Counted from the stretch's first letter, positions 52,257 to 63,106 are shown. The stretch: DNA of 64,000 bases from JAAYAO01 sp051133435 (GCF_051133435.1 NZ_JBPGNY010000001.1:744001-808000), one strand, 5' to 3'. Made by a program: numbers and translations. Notes: generated from the sequence alone by a model not told the origin.

Positions 52257-53435
52257 GACCACCAATGCCCGGGCACCGGCAACGGTCGGGGTCAGCAGCA
52301 GGGTGGCCGAGGCCTTGCCGTAGCCCTTCTTGCCCAGCAACTCCCGGCGCAGGCGAGCCGGGTCGACCTCCAGGCCGCGTTTCTTGATCTCCAGCACCCC
52401 CACCTCACCGGCGCGCAGCCGAGCCCGGAGGTCCTTCTCCCGATAGGGCAGTACTTCGAGCACCTCGAAGCCGCGCGCGAAGGGGGTGGCCGGGCTCCGG
52501 TCACCGATCAGGTAGCCGACCCGGTCGGCGACCCGCTGCAGGCCCAGATCTTCGGCCAGAGCATCGGTGGCCCCGGCCCGCAACACCGCGGGGTCGGGCT
52601 CGAGGATCACCTGCCCGGGTTCGGGTACCTCCGGGTTCACTCGGACCGGCGCCGGCCGGGCATCCATCCGATGTACCGCGCCATCACGGGTGAGCAGTTC
52701 GGCGGCCCGGCCGGGGCGTTCGGTCAGGGCCGATGACCAGATCGCCGCCTCAACCAGGTCGCCGTGGTGGCTGACGAACACCGCCTCGACCTCGGGGGCG
52801 ATGAATTCCGAGGGCACCCCGGGGCCGAGTTTCAACACCGCGGGCCCCTCGAGCAGGCCGGCCACGAACTTCCACGGCGGGGTGAACTGACTGACATCCC
52901 AGGTCCGGCCCCGGGCACCCCGCCGGGCCGGATCACAGAAAGCCGCGGTACCGGGTCGGCCCACCAACTCCCCCGCCACCGCTTCGGCCTCGGCCTGAAC
53001 GACCTCCACCCCCAGGGGGGTCAGGTTGTGTCGGGCCACCTCGGCGGTCAGCGAATCACGTTCGACCGCGACCACGTCGAGGCCGGCTTCGGCGAAGGCA
53101 TGGGCATCCGCCCCGATGCCGCAGCCCAGATCGATCACCCGCCGTACCCCGGAGGCAGCCAACCGGGCCGCCCGGTGTGCCGCGACCTCGGGTCGGGTGG
53201 CCTGTTCCAGGCCGTCGGGGGTGAACAACCAGGCATCGGCGGCGGCACCGAACTTGGTCGCCGCTCGACGTCTGAGCCCGGCCTGGGTGAGCGCGATCGC
53301 GGCCACCTCGGGGGTGAAGCGTTTGCGCAGCGTGGTGGCGGCGGCCACCGAATCCGGGTCGGCCTGGGCCATCGCCAGCTCGATCGCACCCGAATTGATC
53401 GCCTCGGCGAGCGGGCTGGTGGGTCGGGCTGTCAT
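52245..53435 (-). CDS. SAM-dependent methyltransferase with a THUMP-like C-terminal domain
   Basis: A 396-residue class I methyltransferase. Motif I is RVIDLGCGIGADAHAFAE, followed by VVAVERDS, the catalytic loop FCDPARRGARG and a C-terminal THUMP-like part (REKDLRARLRAGEVGVLEIK, KKGYGKASATLLLTPT). A nucleic-acid (RNA) substrate is likely. Its final residues VKIV and stop are encoded inside the palindrome arm at 52242-52256. Confidence 0.87.
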   Translation of the reverse strand: MTARPTSPLAEAINSGAIELAMAQADPDSVAAATTLRKRFTPEVAAIALTQAGLRRRAATKFGAAADAWLFTPDGLEQATRPEVAAHRAARLAASGVRRVIDLGCGIGADAHAFAEAGLDVVAVERDSLTAEVARHNLTPLGVEVVQAEAEAVAGELVGRPGTAAFCDPARRGARGRTWDVSQFTPPWKFVAGLLEGPAVLKLGPGVPSEFIAPEVEAVFVSHHGDLVEAAIWSSALTERPGRAAELLTRDGAVHRMDARPAPVRVNPEVPEPGQVILEPDPAVLRAGATDALAEDLGLQRVADRVGYLIGDRSPATPFARGFEVLEVLPYREKDLRARLRAGEVGVLEIKKRGLEVDPARLRRELLGKKGYGKASATLLLTPTVAGARALVVKIV

Positions 53436-53452
53436 GAGCCCGACGATAGTCC

Positions 53453-53980
53453 TCAGCCGGCGGGCTGCACGGTGCGCACCGGGTCGGTGCCGTCCCAGGC
53501 CCGACTGGTAGCGATGCCCTCGTCGAGCATCGGTCGCATGGAGCTTTCGATCAGTTCGAACCAGGTGCCGGGCTGGTCGGGCGAATCGAGGTAGGCCACC
53601 CGCATCGTGCCGGCGCCACCCACGAACCGGGCTCGCAGGCCGCGCTCCTCGGCGGCGGCGATGTCGGCGTCGAGGTCATCGGTCAGCCAGGCCACGTGGT
53701 GTGCCCCGATGAAGGGGGTGCCGTCCTCGCGCAGGTACTGCGACGGCACGTCGGGCGACAGCAGTTCGATCAGTTCGACCTGCAACTCACCCCGGTAGCT
53801 GAAGGCGACCTTGATACGCACCTCGGCGGGCTCACCGTCGAAGGTGCCGACCAGGGGCAGATCCTCGAACCGCAGCCAGGGGCCGACCCCGAAGTGGTCG
53901 ATCCACTCCTGAACGGAGGCATCGACGTCCTCCACCAGGTAGCCGACCTGGATGATGTCTCCCGACATGGCGTACGTCAT
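53453..53980 (-). CDS. VOC/glyoxalase-family protein
   Basis: A 175-residue VOC-superfamily protein with paired beta-alpha-beta-beta-beta units: IIQVGYLVEDVDASVQEW, then IGAHHVAWLTDDLDADI and the Glu in TWFELIES. The His/Glu pattern could bind a metal as in methylmalonyl-CoA epimerase or dioxygenases. ATG 53980 has GGGAGG 6 nt upstream. It is unlinked to the catabolic island. Confidence 0.82.
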   Translation of the reverse strand: MTYAMSGDIIQVGYLVEDVDASVQEWIDHFGVGPWLRFEDLPLVGTFDGEPAEVRIKVAFSYRGELQVELIELLSPDVPSQYLREDGTPFIGAHHVAWLTDDLDADIAAAEERGLRARFVGGAGTMRVAYLDSPDQPGTWFELIESSMRPMLDEGIATSRAWDGTDPVRTVQPAG

Positions 53981-54040
53981 GAGCAACCTCCCGACTGAGC
54001 TTTCGCGGCAGCCTAAGGAGGCGCTCACCACGGCAACGAG

Positions 54041-55099
54041 TTATTCCCGGTCAGCAGAAGCCAGGACACGGTGCACCGGCATGCCGGAATCGGCGCCCAG
54101 GTCGGGCGGCGAGGGTGGCAGGCCGGCGCGCACGACCTCGGCTCCGAGGGCGGCAATCATCGCCCCGTTGTCGGTGCACAGGCCCGGACGGGGCCGGCGC
54201 AGGCTGATTCCGGCGGCCGCGGTGCGTTCCTCCAGCAGCGAGCGCAGCCGCGAGTTCGCGGCCACCCCGCCACCGATCAGCAACTGGTCGATGCCGTGGT
54301 GCTCACAGGCGTCGACGGCCTTGGCGGTCAGCACGTCACAGACTGCTTCCTGGAAGCTCGCGGCGACGTCGGCGACCGGCACGTCCAGCCCGTCGCGCTG
54401 TCGTTGTTCGACCCAGCGGGCCACCGCGGTTTTCAGCCCCGAGAAGGAGAAGTCGAAGCGGTGTTTTTCGAGGTCGTGGCGGGCGGTCAGTCCACGCGGG
54501 AAACGGATCGCGGTCGGGTCGCCCTCGGCGGCGAGCCGGTCGACCACCGGGCCGCCCGGGTAGCCGAGGTCGAGCAGCCGGGCGACCTTGTCGTAGGCCT
54601 CGCCGGCGGCGTCGTCGATGGTGGCGCCGACCTCGGTGACCGAGGTGGCGATGTCATCGACCTTCAGCAGCGAGGTGTGTCCTCCGGAGACCAGCAGCGC
54701 CATCATCGGCTGCGGCAGCGGACCGTGGTCGAGCACGTCGACCGCGACATGGGCCACCAGGTGATTCACCCCGTAGAGGGGCTTGTTCCAGGCGGCGGCC
54801 AGGGCCTTGGCCGAGGCCACCCCGACCACCAGGGCGCCCATCAGTCCGGGTCCGGCGGTGACCGCGATCGCGTCCACCTCGTCGGGTTCGATGCCGGCGG
54901 TCTCGCAGGCCCGGCGCAGAGTGGGCACCATCGCCTCCAGGTGCGCCCGGGAGGCGACCTCGGGCACCACTCCGCCGAAGCGGACGTGTTGGTCGACCGA
55001 GCTGGCGACCTCGCTGGCGAGCAGTTCGTGGCCGCGGACGATGCCCACCCCGGTTTCGTCACAGGACGATTCGATGCCCAGGATCAGCGGTTCAGTCAT
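54041..55099 (-). CDS. tsaD: tRNA N6-threonylcarbamoyladenosine transferase TsaD
   Basis: A 352-residue ATPase-fold enzyme that forms t6A37 in tRNA with TsaB and TsaE. It has LGIESSCDETGVGI, SRAHLEAMVPTLRRAC, the metal-binding NHLVAHV, the nucleotide motif VSGGHTSLL and LIGGGVAANSRLR. Its ATG overlaps rimI by 8 nt. It ends the helicase-tsaE-tsaB-rimI-tsaD run. Confidence 0.97.
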   Translation of the reverse strand: MTEPLILGIESSCDETGVGIVRGHELLASEVASSVDQHVRFGGVVPEVASRAHLEAMVPTLRRACETAGIEPDEVDAIAVTAGPGLMGALVVGVASAKALAAAWNKPLYGVNHLVAHVAVDVLDHGPLPQPMMALLVSGGHTSLLKVDDIATSVTEVGATIDDAAGEAYDKVARLLDLGYPGGPVVDRLAAEGDPTAIRFPRGLTARHDLEKHRFDFSFSGLKTAVARWVEQRQRDGLDVPVADVAASFQEAVCDVLTAKAVDACEHHGIDQLLIGGGVAANSRLRSLLEERTAAAGISLRRPRPGLCTDNGAMIAALGAEVVRAGLPPSPPDLGADSGMPVHRVLASADRE

Positions 55100-55577
55100 C
55101 GGCGCGCTCCTGCACCAGCCGGCACTGCATGATCACCGCATCCCGGCCGGGGCCGTAATAGTCGTGGCGGCAGTCGATATCGGTGAAACCCAGGTTGCGG
55201 TACAGCGTCAGGGCGGCGGTGTTGTCGGATTCGACCTCCAGCAGCAGCCGTTCGGCACCCCGTGCGGCAGCGGCGGCGAGACCCTCGGCGACCAGGGCCC
55301 GGCCCAGTCCGCGGCCGCGGGCCTCCGGTACCACGACCACCCGCAGCAGGTCGGCGATGTCGCCCACCACCTGCAGGGTGATCACCCCGGAGTCTCCGGC
55401 CAGCAACACGATCCGGCCGCCGGTCAGCTCGGCCGCCCAGGACAGTTGCGACCAACGGTCGGCCTCATCGAAACCGGCGGTCTCGATCTCGTAGATCACC
55501 GCCAGGTCGTCGGGCCCGGCCGCCCGGATCAGCAACTGCTCCTCGGTCGGTTGAGCGGTCAGGAATTCTGGAATCAT
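55092..55577 (-). CDS. rimI: Ribosomal-protein-alanine N-acetyltransferase RimI
   Basis: A 161-residue GNAT enzyme that acetylates the N-terminus of ribosomal protein S18 (or similar proteins). Motif A is VVVVPEARGRGLGRALV, then LEVESDNTAALTLYRNLGF and the YYGPGRDAVIM ending. It lies between tsaB and tsaD with overlaps, the usual order. Confidence 0.93.
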   Translation of the reverse strand: MIPEFLTAQPTEEQLLIRAAGPDDLAVIYEIETAGFDEADRWSQLSWAAELTGGRIVLLAGDSGVITLQVVGDIADLLRVVVVPEARGRGLGRALVAEGLAAAAARGAERLLLEVESDNTAALTLYRNLGFTDIDCRHDYYGPGRDAVIMQCRLVQERADD

Positions 55578-56254
55578 CGATCCCTCCTACGGCGTACCGG
55601 CGACACCAGGGTGGACTTGCGTTTGGTCGACACCGTCGCATCGGGACGGCGCAGGTAGAGCGGTTCGGTACCCGCGGCGGGCAGCCGCGGCCCGAGGACG
55701 GCCAAACGCCCGGGGGCCAGGCCGGTGGCCCGGCTCACGAGCAGGTCGGGGTACACCAGGGCTCCGGGCCCCAGCACGGGCACGTCGGGCAGGTCGACCG
55801 GTGGCCCGACGACCGGGTCGGTCAGCCGGGTTCCGGACGCGTCGTAGCGGGCCCAGTAGAGCTCCTTGCGACGGGCGTCGATCGTGGTGAGGAATTCCGC
55901 CGGCACCGGTTCACCCGTCTCGTCCCATTCGGCGACGGCTTGGGCGGCCAGGGCGTCCAGGGTGCACACCCCGTGCAGTTCGGCACCGGTGGCCGCGGCG
56001 ATGGTCTGGGCGGTGACGATGCCCACCCGCAGCCCGGTGAAGGGGCCGGGGCCGAGCCCGACCACGACCCGGTTCAGCTCGGTCAGGGCAACCCCGGCTC
56101 GCTGTGCGGCGGCGGTGATCGAGGGCATCAACTGCTCGACGTGGGCGCGGGTGTCGTCCACGGTCTGCTCGGCGAGCACCTCGTCGCCGCGGGCAATACC
56201 GACCGCGACGGTGATCGAGGTATCGATGGCCAGGGTCAATGCGGGCTCAGACAA
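55574..56254 (-). CDS. tsaB: t6A synthesis partner TsaB
   Basis: A 226-residue protein that pairs with TsaD. It shows LAIDTSITVAVGIA, AHVEQLMPSI, and the GLGPGPFTGLRVGI loop. The likely start is TTG at 56254, 6-7 nt after GAGGGGG and overlapping tsaE; the reading to 56287 adds only tsaE-antiphase residues. It overlaps rimI by 4 nt. Confidence 0.93.
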   Translation of the reverse strand: MSEPALTLAIDTSITVAVGIARGDEVLAEQTVDDTRAHVEQLMPSITAAAQRAGVALTELNRVVVGLGPGPFTGLRVGIVTAQTIAAATGAELHGVCTLDALAAQAVAEWDETGEPVPAEFLTTIDARRKELYWARYDASGTRLTDPVVGPPVDLPDVPVLGPGALVYPDLLVSRATGLAPGRLAVLGPRLPAAGTEPLYLRRPDATVSTKRKSTLVSPVRRRRDR

Positions 56255-57230
56255 CGGGGACCCCCTCGACCACCGCGCGCAGATCAACCCCGTGCCAGCG
56301 CGAGCCCTGCGGACGCAGGCTCACCTGACGGGTGTCGTTCTCATCGCGGCGAATGTGGATGTGCAGCCAGTCGGGGCTGACGTGATCGGCCAGACCCAGC
56401 CCCCATTCGACCAGGGTGACCGCCGAGGCGTAGGACTCATCCAGGTCGAGATCGTCGAACTCCTCCGGCGACTCCAGCCGATAGGCATCGACGTGCACCA
56501 GGTCGGGGCCGCCGTGCCGTGCGTGGTGTACCCGCGAGAGCACGAAGGTCGGTGAGATCACCGGCCCGTCCACGTCCAGCCCGCGGGCCAGGCCCTGGGT
56601 GAGGGTGGTCTTGCCGGCCCCGAGGTCTCCGGAGGCGATGATCAGGTCGCCGGCGCGCAGCACGCTCGCCAGGCGCTCCCCCAGTCGGTGCATCTCGTCG
56701 ACGGTGGCGGCCTCGACCAGCACGGGTAGTTCGCGTCCCAACACGACCCCGTGCGGGGCGCTGCGCAGGATGCGGTAGCCGCCGTCCTGCCACCACTCGA
56801 TCAGTTCGGGAAACTCGTTGCGGGCCACCACCTCGACCCGCCGGGCTCCGTCCTCGGCCGCGATCTCTTCGGCGGCGGCGATCAACTGCAGGGCGACCCC
56901 GCCGCCCTGGTGAGCAGGGTGCACCGAGACCCGCCGCAGGACGACGGTGCCCTCGGCGGCCGGCTGCCCGCCCTCCGCGGCGGTGGTCGAATCGATCAGC
57001 AGGGTCGCGGCGGGGGTGCCGTCGAGGCGCAGCAGCACCCCGGTTCCGGCGGTCAGTGCCTCGCGTACCGAATCGGCGGTCTCGGCCAGCGCATCGCTGG
57101 GCGGGTCGACCGGGCGTCGGGCGCCGAAGGCTGCCTGCATCAGGGCAACCATCACCTCGGCGTCGCCGAGTTCGGCCTCCACGACCTCCAATTCGGGTTC
57201 GGGCATCTGCCCATCGTATTCAACCGTCAC
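56247..57230 (-). CDS. tsaE: GNAT acetyltransferase-TsaE fusion protein
   Basis: A 327-residue fusion. Residues about 12-165 form a GNAT domain with acetyl-CoA motif HPAHQGGGVALQL (104-116) and ARNEFPELIEWWQDGGY. Residues about 170-327 form TsaE, the ATPase of t6A synthesis, with Walker A GDLGAGKTTL (201-210), SPTFVLSRVHH and DAYRLESPEEFDDL-like sequence, then TLVEWGLGLAD. TsaE alone is about 150 residues. The GTG start overlaps the helicase stop (GTGA). What the acetyltransferase modifies is unknown. Confidence 0.92.
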   Translation of the reverse strand: MTVEYDGQMPEPELEVVEAELGDAEVMVALMQAAFGARRPVDPPSDALAETADSVREALTAGTGVLLRLDGTPAATLLIDSTTAAEGGQPAAEGTVVLRRVSVHPAHQGGGVALQLIAAAEEIAAEDGARRVEVVARNEFPELIEWWQDGGYRILRSAPHGVVLGRELPVLVEAATVDEMHRLGERLASVLRAGDLIIASGDLGAGKTTLTQGLARGLDVDGPVISPTFVLSRVHHARHGGPDLVHVDAYRLESPEEFDDLDLDESYASAVTLVEWGLGLADHVSPDWLHIHIRRDENDTRQVSLRPQGSRWHGVDLRAVVEGVPVV

Positions 57231-59284
57231 CGGCGCCCGTACCCGCGGCGCTGTCCGAAGCCCCGGCCACCTCGGCCACCGGGGCGTCCACCACGGCGCG
57301 GACGGCCCGGCGGCGGGGCGATCAGCGCGGCATAGCTCTCTTCGGTGATCGGTTCCCCGGCAGGTTTGCGGGCCCCGGTTGCGCGGTACAGGGTCTCGTT
57401 GTCGGGTCCGGCCGCGAAGGGCTCGACCCCGACGCCGGCGCGATGCACCAGGCGGCTCATCTCGCGGCGCTGATGCGGCAGCACCAGGGTGACCACGGCA
57501 CCGTCCTCACCGGCGCGGGCGGTGCGCCCGGCCCGGTGCAGGTAGTCCTTGGAGTCGGCGGGCGGGTCGACCTGCAGCACCAGGCCCACCTCGTCGACGT
57601 GGATTCCGCGGGCGGCGACGTCGGTGGCCACCAGTACCGGCACCGAGCCGGACTTGAAGGCGGCCAGGATCCGACTGCGGGCACCCTGGGTGAGGCCACC
57701 GTGCAGGGCACCGGCCATCACGCCGGCTGCCCGGAGCTGTTCGGCGACCCGGTCGGCACCGCGCTGGGTGCGCACGAAGAGCACGCTGCGGCCGCGCCGG
57801 TTGGCGATCTCGGCGGTGATGGTGGTCTTGTCGGCCGGGGCGACGTGCACCAGGTGGTGGGTCATCGTGGTGACCGAGGCCTCGGCCCGGTCGACCTCGT
57901 GGGTCACCGGATCGTGCAGGTGGTCACGCACCAGGCCGCCGACACCGCGGTCGAGAGTGGCCGAGAACAGCAGCCGCTGCCCGTCGGCCGGCACCGCGGC
58001 CAGCACGGTCTTCACATCGGGCAGGAATCCGAGGTCGGCCATGTGGTCGGCCTCGTCCAGGACGATGATCTGCACCTGCGACAGGTCGGCCGCACCCTGA
58101 TTCATCAGGTCGATCAGCCGTCCGGGGGTGGCCACCAGAACATCCACCCCCCGTTCCAGGGCCCGCACCTGGGGCGCGTAGGCCATGCCACCGGCGACCA
58201 GTTGCACGCTCAGACCGACCTCACGGGCCAGCGGCGAGAGCACATCGGCAACCTGCATGGCCAGTTCGCGGGTGGGCACCAGCACCACCGCGCCGGGGGC
58301 CTTGGCGAGGTGTTCGCGGCCGGTCAGCCGGGTCAGCAGCGGCAGACCGAAACCGAGGGTCTTGCCCGAACCGGTGCGCCCACGGCCGAGCACGTCACGA
58401 CCGGAGATGGCGTCGGGAATCGTCGCCCGCTGAATCGGGAAGGGGTCGGTGATGCCTTGGGCGCGCAGCGCTCGCACCAGTCGGTGCGGTACGCCCAGAT
58501 CCTCGAAGCCCGGCCCGTCGTGGGGCTGTTCGGCGGCGGCATCGGCCGCGGCGAGGGCCTCGGCGTCGATCTCCGGGGCGGCCCAGTCCATCTTGTCGCC
58601 GTCGTGCTCGTCGACCTGAGGATTGGGCCGGTCATCGCGCTCGAAGCGGCGGGGACGGTCATCCCGGTTGAACCGGGGACGGTCATCGCGCTCGGGACGG
58701 CGCGGGCGGTCATCGCGGTTGAACCGGGGACGCTCGTCCCGATCGAAACGGCGCGGACGGTCATCACGATCGAAACGACGGGGGCGATCGTCACGGTTGA
58801 AGCGAGGACGCTCGTCACGATCGAAACGGCGCGGACGCTCATCACGGTCAAAACGAGGACGCTCGTCACGGTTGAAGCGGGGACGGTCATCGCGGTCGTC
58901 ACGACGCGGGCGGTCATCGCGGTTGAACCGGGGACGGTCGTCCCGCTCGAAGCGCCGCGGACGGTCATCACGATCGAAACGACGGGGCCGATCATCACGA
59001 TCGAAACGAGGACGGTCATCCCGGTCGAAGCGCCGCGGGCGCTCGTCACGATCGAAACGACGGGGCCGATCATCACGATCGAAACGGGGACGATCGTCCC
59101 GATCAAAACGACGCGGACGATCATCGCGATCGCGGCGGTCGTCGGTGCGACGCTCGGAACGGGGGCGGCCCCCACCGCGGCGCGGGCCGAGGCCCCGGGC
59201 GGCGCGCTCGGCGGCGCTCCAGCGCTTCTTCGGGGTGCCGTCGGCCTTGTGGCTCTTCGGTTTACGGGCAGGCTTGCTCGACAT
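57227..59284 (-). CDS. DEAD-box RNA helicase with a long RDDRPRR-repeat N-terminus
   Basis: A 685-residue RNA helicase. Residues about 50-220 are repeats of the type FDRDDRPRR (disordered, highly charged); the helicase core follows with the Q motif, Walker A GRTGSGKT, DEAD, SAT and HRAGRTARAG. The C-terminus is an RGG-rich tail (RRGGRPGGRGG). The repeat block may drive RNA binding or condensation. ATG 59284 has AAGAAGA upstream. It leads the tsaE-tsaB-rimI-tsaD run. Confidence 0.93.
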   Translation of the reverse strand: MSSKPARKPKSHKADGTPKKRWSAAERAARGLGPRRGGGRPRSERRTDDRRDRDDRPRRFDRDDRPRFDRDDRPRRFDRDERPRRFDRDDRPRFDRDDRPRRFDRDDRPRRFERDDRPRFNRDDRPRRDDRDDRPRFNRDERPRFDRDERPRRFDRDERPRFNRDDRPRRFDRDDRPRRFDRDERPRFNRDDRPRRPERDDRPRFNRDDRPRRFERDDRPNPQVDEHDGDKMDWAAPEIDAEALAAADAAAEQPHDGPGFEDLGVPHRLVRALRAQGITDPFPIQRATIPDAISGRDVLGRGRTGSGKTLGFGLPLLTRLTGREHLAKAPGAVVLVPTRELAMQVADVLSPLAREVGLSVQLVAGGMAYAPQVRALERGVDVLVATPGRLIDLMNQGAADLSQVQIIVLDEADHMADLGFLPDVKTVLAAVPADGQRLLFSATLDRGVGGLVRDHLHDPVTHEVDRAEASVTTMTHHLVHVAPADKTTITAEIANRRGRSVLFVRTQRGADRVAEQLRAAGVMAGALHGGLTQGARSRILAAFKSGSVPVLVATDVAARGIHVDEVGLVLQVDPPADSKDYLHRAGRTARAGEDGAVVTLVLPHQRREMSRLVHRAGVGVEPFAAGPDNETLYRATGARKPAGEPITEESYAALIAPPPGRPRRGGRPGGRGGRGFGQRRGYGRR
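58627..59152. repeat. Imperfect tandem repeats encoding the helicase N-terminal tract
   Basis: Units of roughly 24-27 bp with a conserved CGGTCATC/CGATCGAAACG-type core repeat about 20 times. They encode alternating RDDRPRRFD, RDERPRFN and similar units. Length variation between strains is likely. Confidence 0.88.
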
Positions 59285-59635
59285 GGGAGTCTTCTTTCTG
59301 GGCGCACAGCGGCGCCGATGGGCTCGGCAGGACAACTTCGACGGCAGGCGCGTCGGCGTCCCGGATAACTGCCTTCGGCGCTCCAGTGCGCCCGGCGGGT
59401 CGACGAGCCTCATGACGCCGTACTAAGCCGCGATAACGATCGGCACTTCGGGCGCACTCCGCCAGCAAGTCGCTGGTGGACTGACGTAGCCTAGCCAACG
59501 ACGTGGGTAACCGGCGAATCGAAAGGTGTCATTGCGACGGTCAATTTCTTCCCAACCGTCACTTTCTGGTCATGGTCAGTTGCCCAATGCGTCAACCGGG
59601 TAGGGGTACTGTCGACAAACAGGGAGGTTGGTTTC
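59285..59635. other. 351-bp intergenic region between helicase and glycosyltransferase genes
   Basis: This divergent gap has no convincing gene. A small inverted repeat (GACGGT...ACCGTC, near 59536-59560) and a GGGAGG ribosome-binding site for the GTG at 59636 are visible. The long leader of the helicase may hold regulation, as for other cold-inducible helicases, but I see no motif I can name. Confidence 0.5.
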
Positions 59636-60766
59636 GTGCGAGTTGCCATCGTTGCTGAGTCGTTCTTACCCGCTGTTAACGGCGTCACCCATTCGGTGAT
59701 GCGGATCCTCGAACACCTCCGCGAGGAGGGCCACGAGGCGGTCGTGATCGCCCCCGCCGGCGCCGAGACCTCCCCCAAGAGCTACGCCGGTTTCCCGGTG
59801 ATCGCACTGCCGGCGGTGAGCCTGCCGGGCTACCCCGACATTCGGGTCGCCACCACCCCGCAATACCGGCTCGAGCGGATGCTCGAAGATTTCGCCCCCG
59901 ATGTGGTGCACCTGGCCGCGCCGATCTACCTCGGCTACCGGGCCGCCCTGGCCGCGACCTGGCTCGACATTCCGATCGTGGCGATCTACCAGACCGATGT
60001 GCCCTCCTATGCCGCCGCCTACGGCCTGCCGCGGGCCGAATCTCTGCTGTGGTGGCGGGTGCGCGAACTGCACTCGATGGCCACGATGACCCTGGCCCCG
60101 TCCAGTTCGGCGCGCAGCCAACTGCTCTCCCAGGGCGTGCCCCGGGTGGGTCTGTGGGGACGCGGGGTCGATTCGGTGCGTTTCGACCCGGCCAAGCGCG
60201 ACGAGCAGTTCCGCCGCACGGTGGCCCCTCACGGTGAGCACATCATCGGTTACCTCGGCCGGCTCGCCAACGAGAAGCGGGTGGCCGACCTGGCGGTGCT
60301 GCAGGACCTGCCGAACACCAAGCTGGTGATCGTCGGCGACGGCCCACTCCGGGCCGAGCTCGAACGGACCCTGCCCACCGCCCACTTCACCGGCCAGTTG
60401 ACCGGTGACGATCTGCCCCGGGTGCTGGCGAGTTTTGACGTGTTCGTCCACCCCGGCGAGTTGGAGACCTTCGGTCAGTCGATCCAGGAGGCCCTGGCCA
60501 GCGGGGTGCCGGCGATCGCGCCGGCCAAGGGTGGGCCGATCGACATCATCAACTCCTCGCGCACCGGTTGGCTCTATGCCCCCGGTGATCTGGCCGCGAT
60601 GCACGCCCACGTTCGCGACCTGCTCGGCGATGATCGCAAGCGGCAGGCCTTCAGCCGCGCCGCCCGACATCAGGTGGCGCACCGCACCTGGAAGTTCATG
60701 TGCACCGAGCTGTTGGGCTGCTACCAGGAAGCGATCGCCGCCCGCCAGTACTCCCGGGTCGCCTGA
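59636..60766 (+). CDS. GDP-mannose-dependent GT4 mannosyltransferase (MgtA/PimB-like)
   Basis: A 376-residue GT-B glycosyltransferase that adds mannose to a glycolipid acceptor at the membrane face. It has AESFLPAVNGVTHSVMRI, GRLANEKRV, the E-x7-E motif in HPGELETFGQSIQEALASG and the pattern of the MgtA/PimB group. It fits mannolipid/lipomannan synthesis with the MptB-like enzyme. The GTG start has GGGAGG 8 nt upstream. Confidence 0.9.
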   Translation: MRVAIVAESFLPAVNGVTHSVMRILEHLREEGHEAVVIAPAGAETSPKSYAGFPVIALPAVSLPGYPDIRVATTPQYRLERMLEDFAPDVVHLAAPIYLGYRAALAATWLDIPIVAIYQTDVPSYAAAYGLPRAESLLWWRVRELHSMATMTLAPSSSARSQLLSQGVPRVGLWGRGVDSVRFDPAKRDEQFRRTVAPHGEHIIGYLGRLANEKRVADLAVLQDLPNTKLVIVGDGPLRAELERTLPTAHFTGQLTGDDLPRVLASFDVFVHPGELETFGQSIQEALASGVPAIAPAKGGPIDIINSSRTGWLYAPGDLAAMHAHVRDLLGDDRKRQAFSRAARHQVAHRTWKFMCTELLGCYQEAIAARQYSRVA

Positions 60767-60800
60767 GCCCGTCCGGGTCGAGGTCGCACCGAAAAGACAC

Positions 60801-61966
60801 CTACAGGTGCCGGACGACCCGCTCGACCAGATGCTCCAGCACCCGATTCTGCAGTTCGGGGTATTCGATCATGCCCAGGTGGCCACAGTTCTCCAGCAAC
60901 AGTGAGTCGGCCCCGGGCAACAGTTCGATGATCCGCTCGGTGTGCGAGGCCGGGGTGAACAGGTCGTCCATCCCACCGATCACCGCGGTCTCCACCCGCG
61001 ACAGCACCTCGAAGCTGGCGTACTCGTCCACCTCGGCGAAGGCCACCGGGTAGAAATCGGCCGCCACATCCAAGGGGGTGGACGACAGCATGTCGGAGAC
61101 GAAGGCGACCTTCTCCACCGGCACATCGGCGCCGAAGCCGAACTGGCGGGTGGCGGCATAGCCGAGGTCGGAGCCGGCCCCCCAAGCCCGGTTGACCAGT
61201 GACGGCACCCGGTTCAGTCCGGCCAGGGTGGGCGGGATCACCTTGGCGAGCACCTGGGCATCGACGCCCCGCAGCGGGGACACCGAGCCGAGTTCGCCGG
61301 CCGAGGTGTGCACCAAACCGACCCCCAGCACCCGGGACTCGAACAACTCGGGGTGGGTGCGGGCCAGGTGCATGATCGTCATGCCGCCCATCGAATGCCC
61401 GAGCAGCACCACCGGGCCGGTGGGCACCACCTCGTCGAGCACCTGTTTCAGGTCCTTGCCCAGTTGCGGGATCCGGCACAGTTCGGCAGCCGAACGACTC
61501 GACCGGCCGTGGGAACGCTGGTCGTACAGCACCAGCCGCGCCCGGCCCCGGAAATGCAGCCGCTGATAGTGCCAGCAGTCCAGGTCCAGGGCATATCCGT
61601 GGACGAAAACGATCGTGATGTCATCGCCGTACACCGGGGCGTCCGGGTCGACCGGTTCATGATCGGCCGGTTCGTCCACCTCGACGTGCAGGTCGACCCC
61701 GTCCGGGGTGCGCACCGTCGGGCCGCTGCTGCGCAGGCTGCCGGGACGCACCGACGACTCCAGCGCTCCGGGGGTGGGACGGAAACGGTTGCGCACGATG
61801 CGTCGTTCCAACTCGAAGCCGGCCGCGACCCCACCGGCGGCCAGGGCCAGCGCACTGGCGGCCACCCCGAGCACCCCGGGTAGCTGGATGCGTTTGCGGC
61901 CGCGATCGCGGCGGGGCTGCTTGCGCAACTTCTCGGCCCGGTCGGTACCGCGCCGTCGCACGTTAC

Positions 61967-61970
<4 letters not shown>
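60801..61970 (-). CDS. Membrane-anchored alpha/beta-hydrolase downstream of alr
   Basis: A 389-residue hydrolase with a basic N-terminus, one membrane helix (VLGVAASALALAAGGVAAGF) and the catalytic fold: FVHGYALD, nucleophile GHSMGG, acid GGMDDLF and histidine NCGHLGMIE. Its ATG overlaps alr by 4 nt. In many actinobacteria a hydrolase follows alr and precedes tsaE; here the order is interrupted by other genes. Substrate unknown; a lipid ester is possible. Confidence 0.88.

Positions 61971-63102
<1,132 letters not shown>

Positions 63103-63106
<4 letters not shown>

Noticed and set aside
58627..59152. Possible CRISPR-like repeat array
   Set aside because: The units are contiguous with no unique spacers and encode an in-frame protein tract.
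57056..59368. Long plus-strand frame through the helicase repeats
   Set aside because: It is antisense to the DEAD-box helicase and its periodic IETTGPI-type pattern is only the reverse reading of the RDDRPRR repeats.
59404..59636. Small RNA or tRNA gene in the 351-bp gap
   Set aside because: No cloverleaf, CCA end or strong terminator hairpin could be seen.
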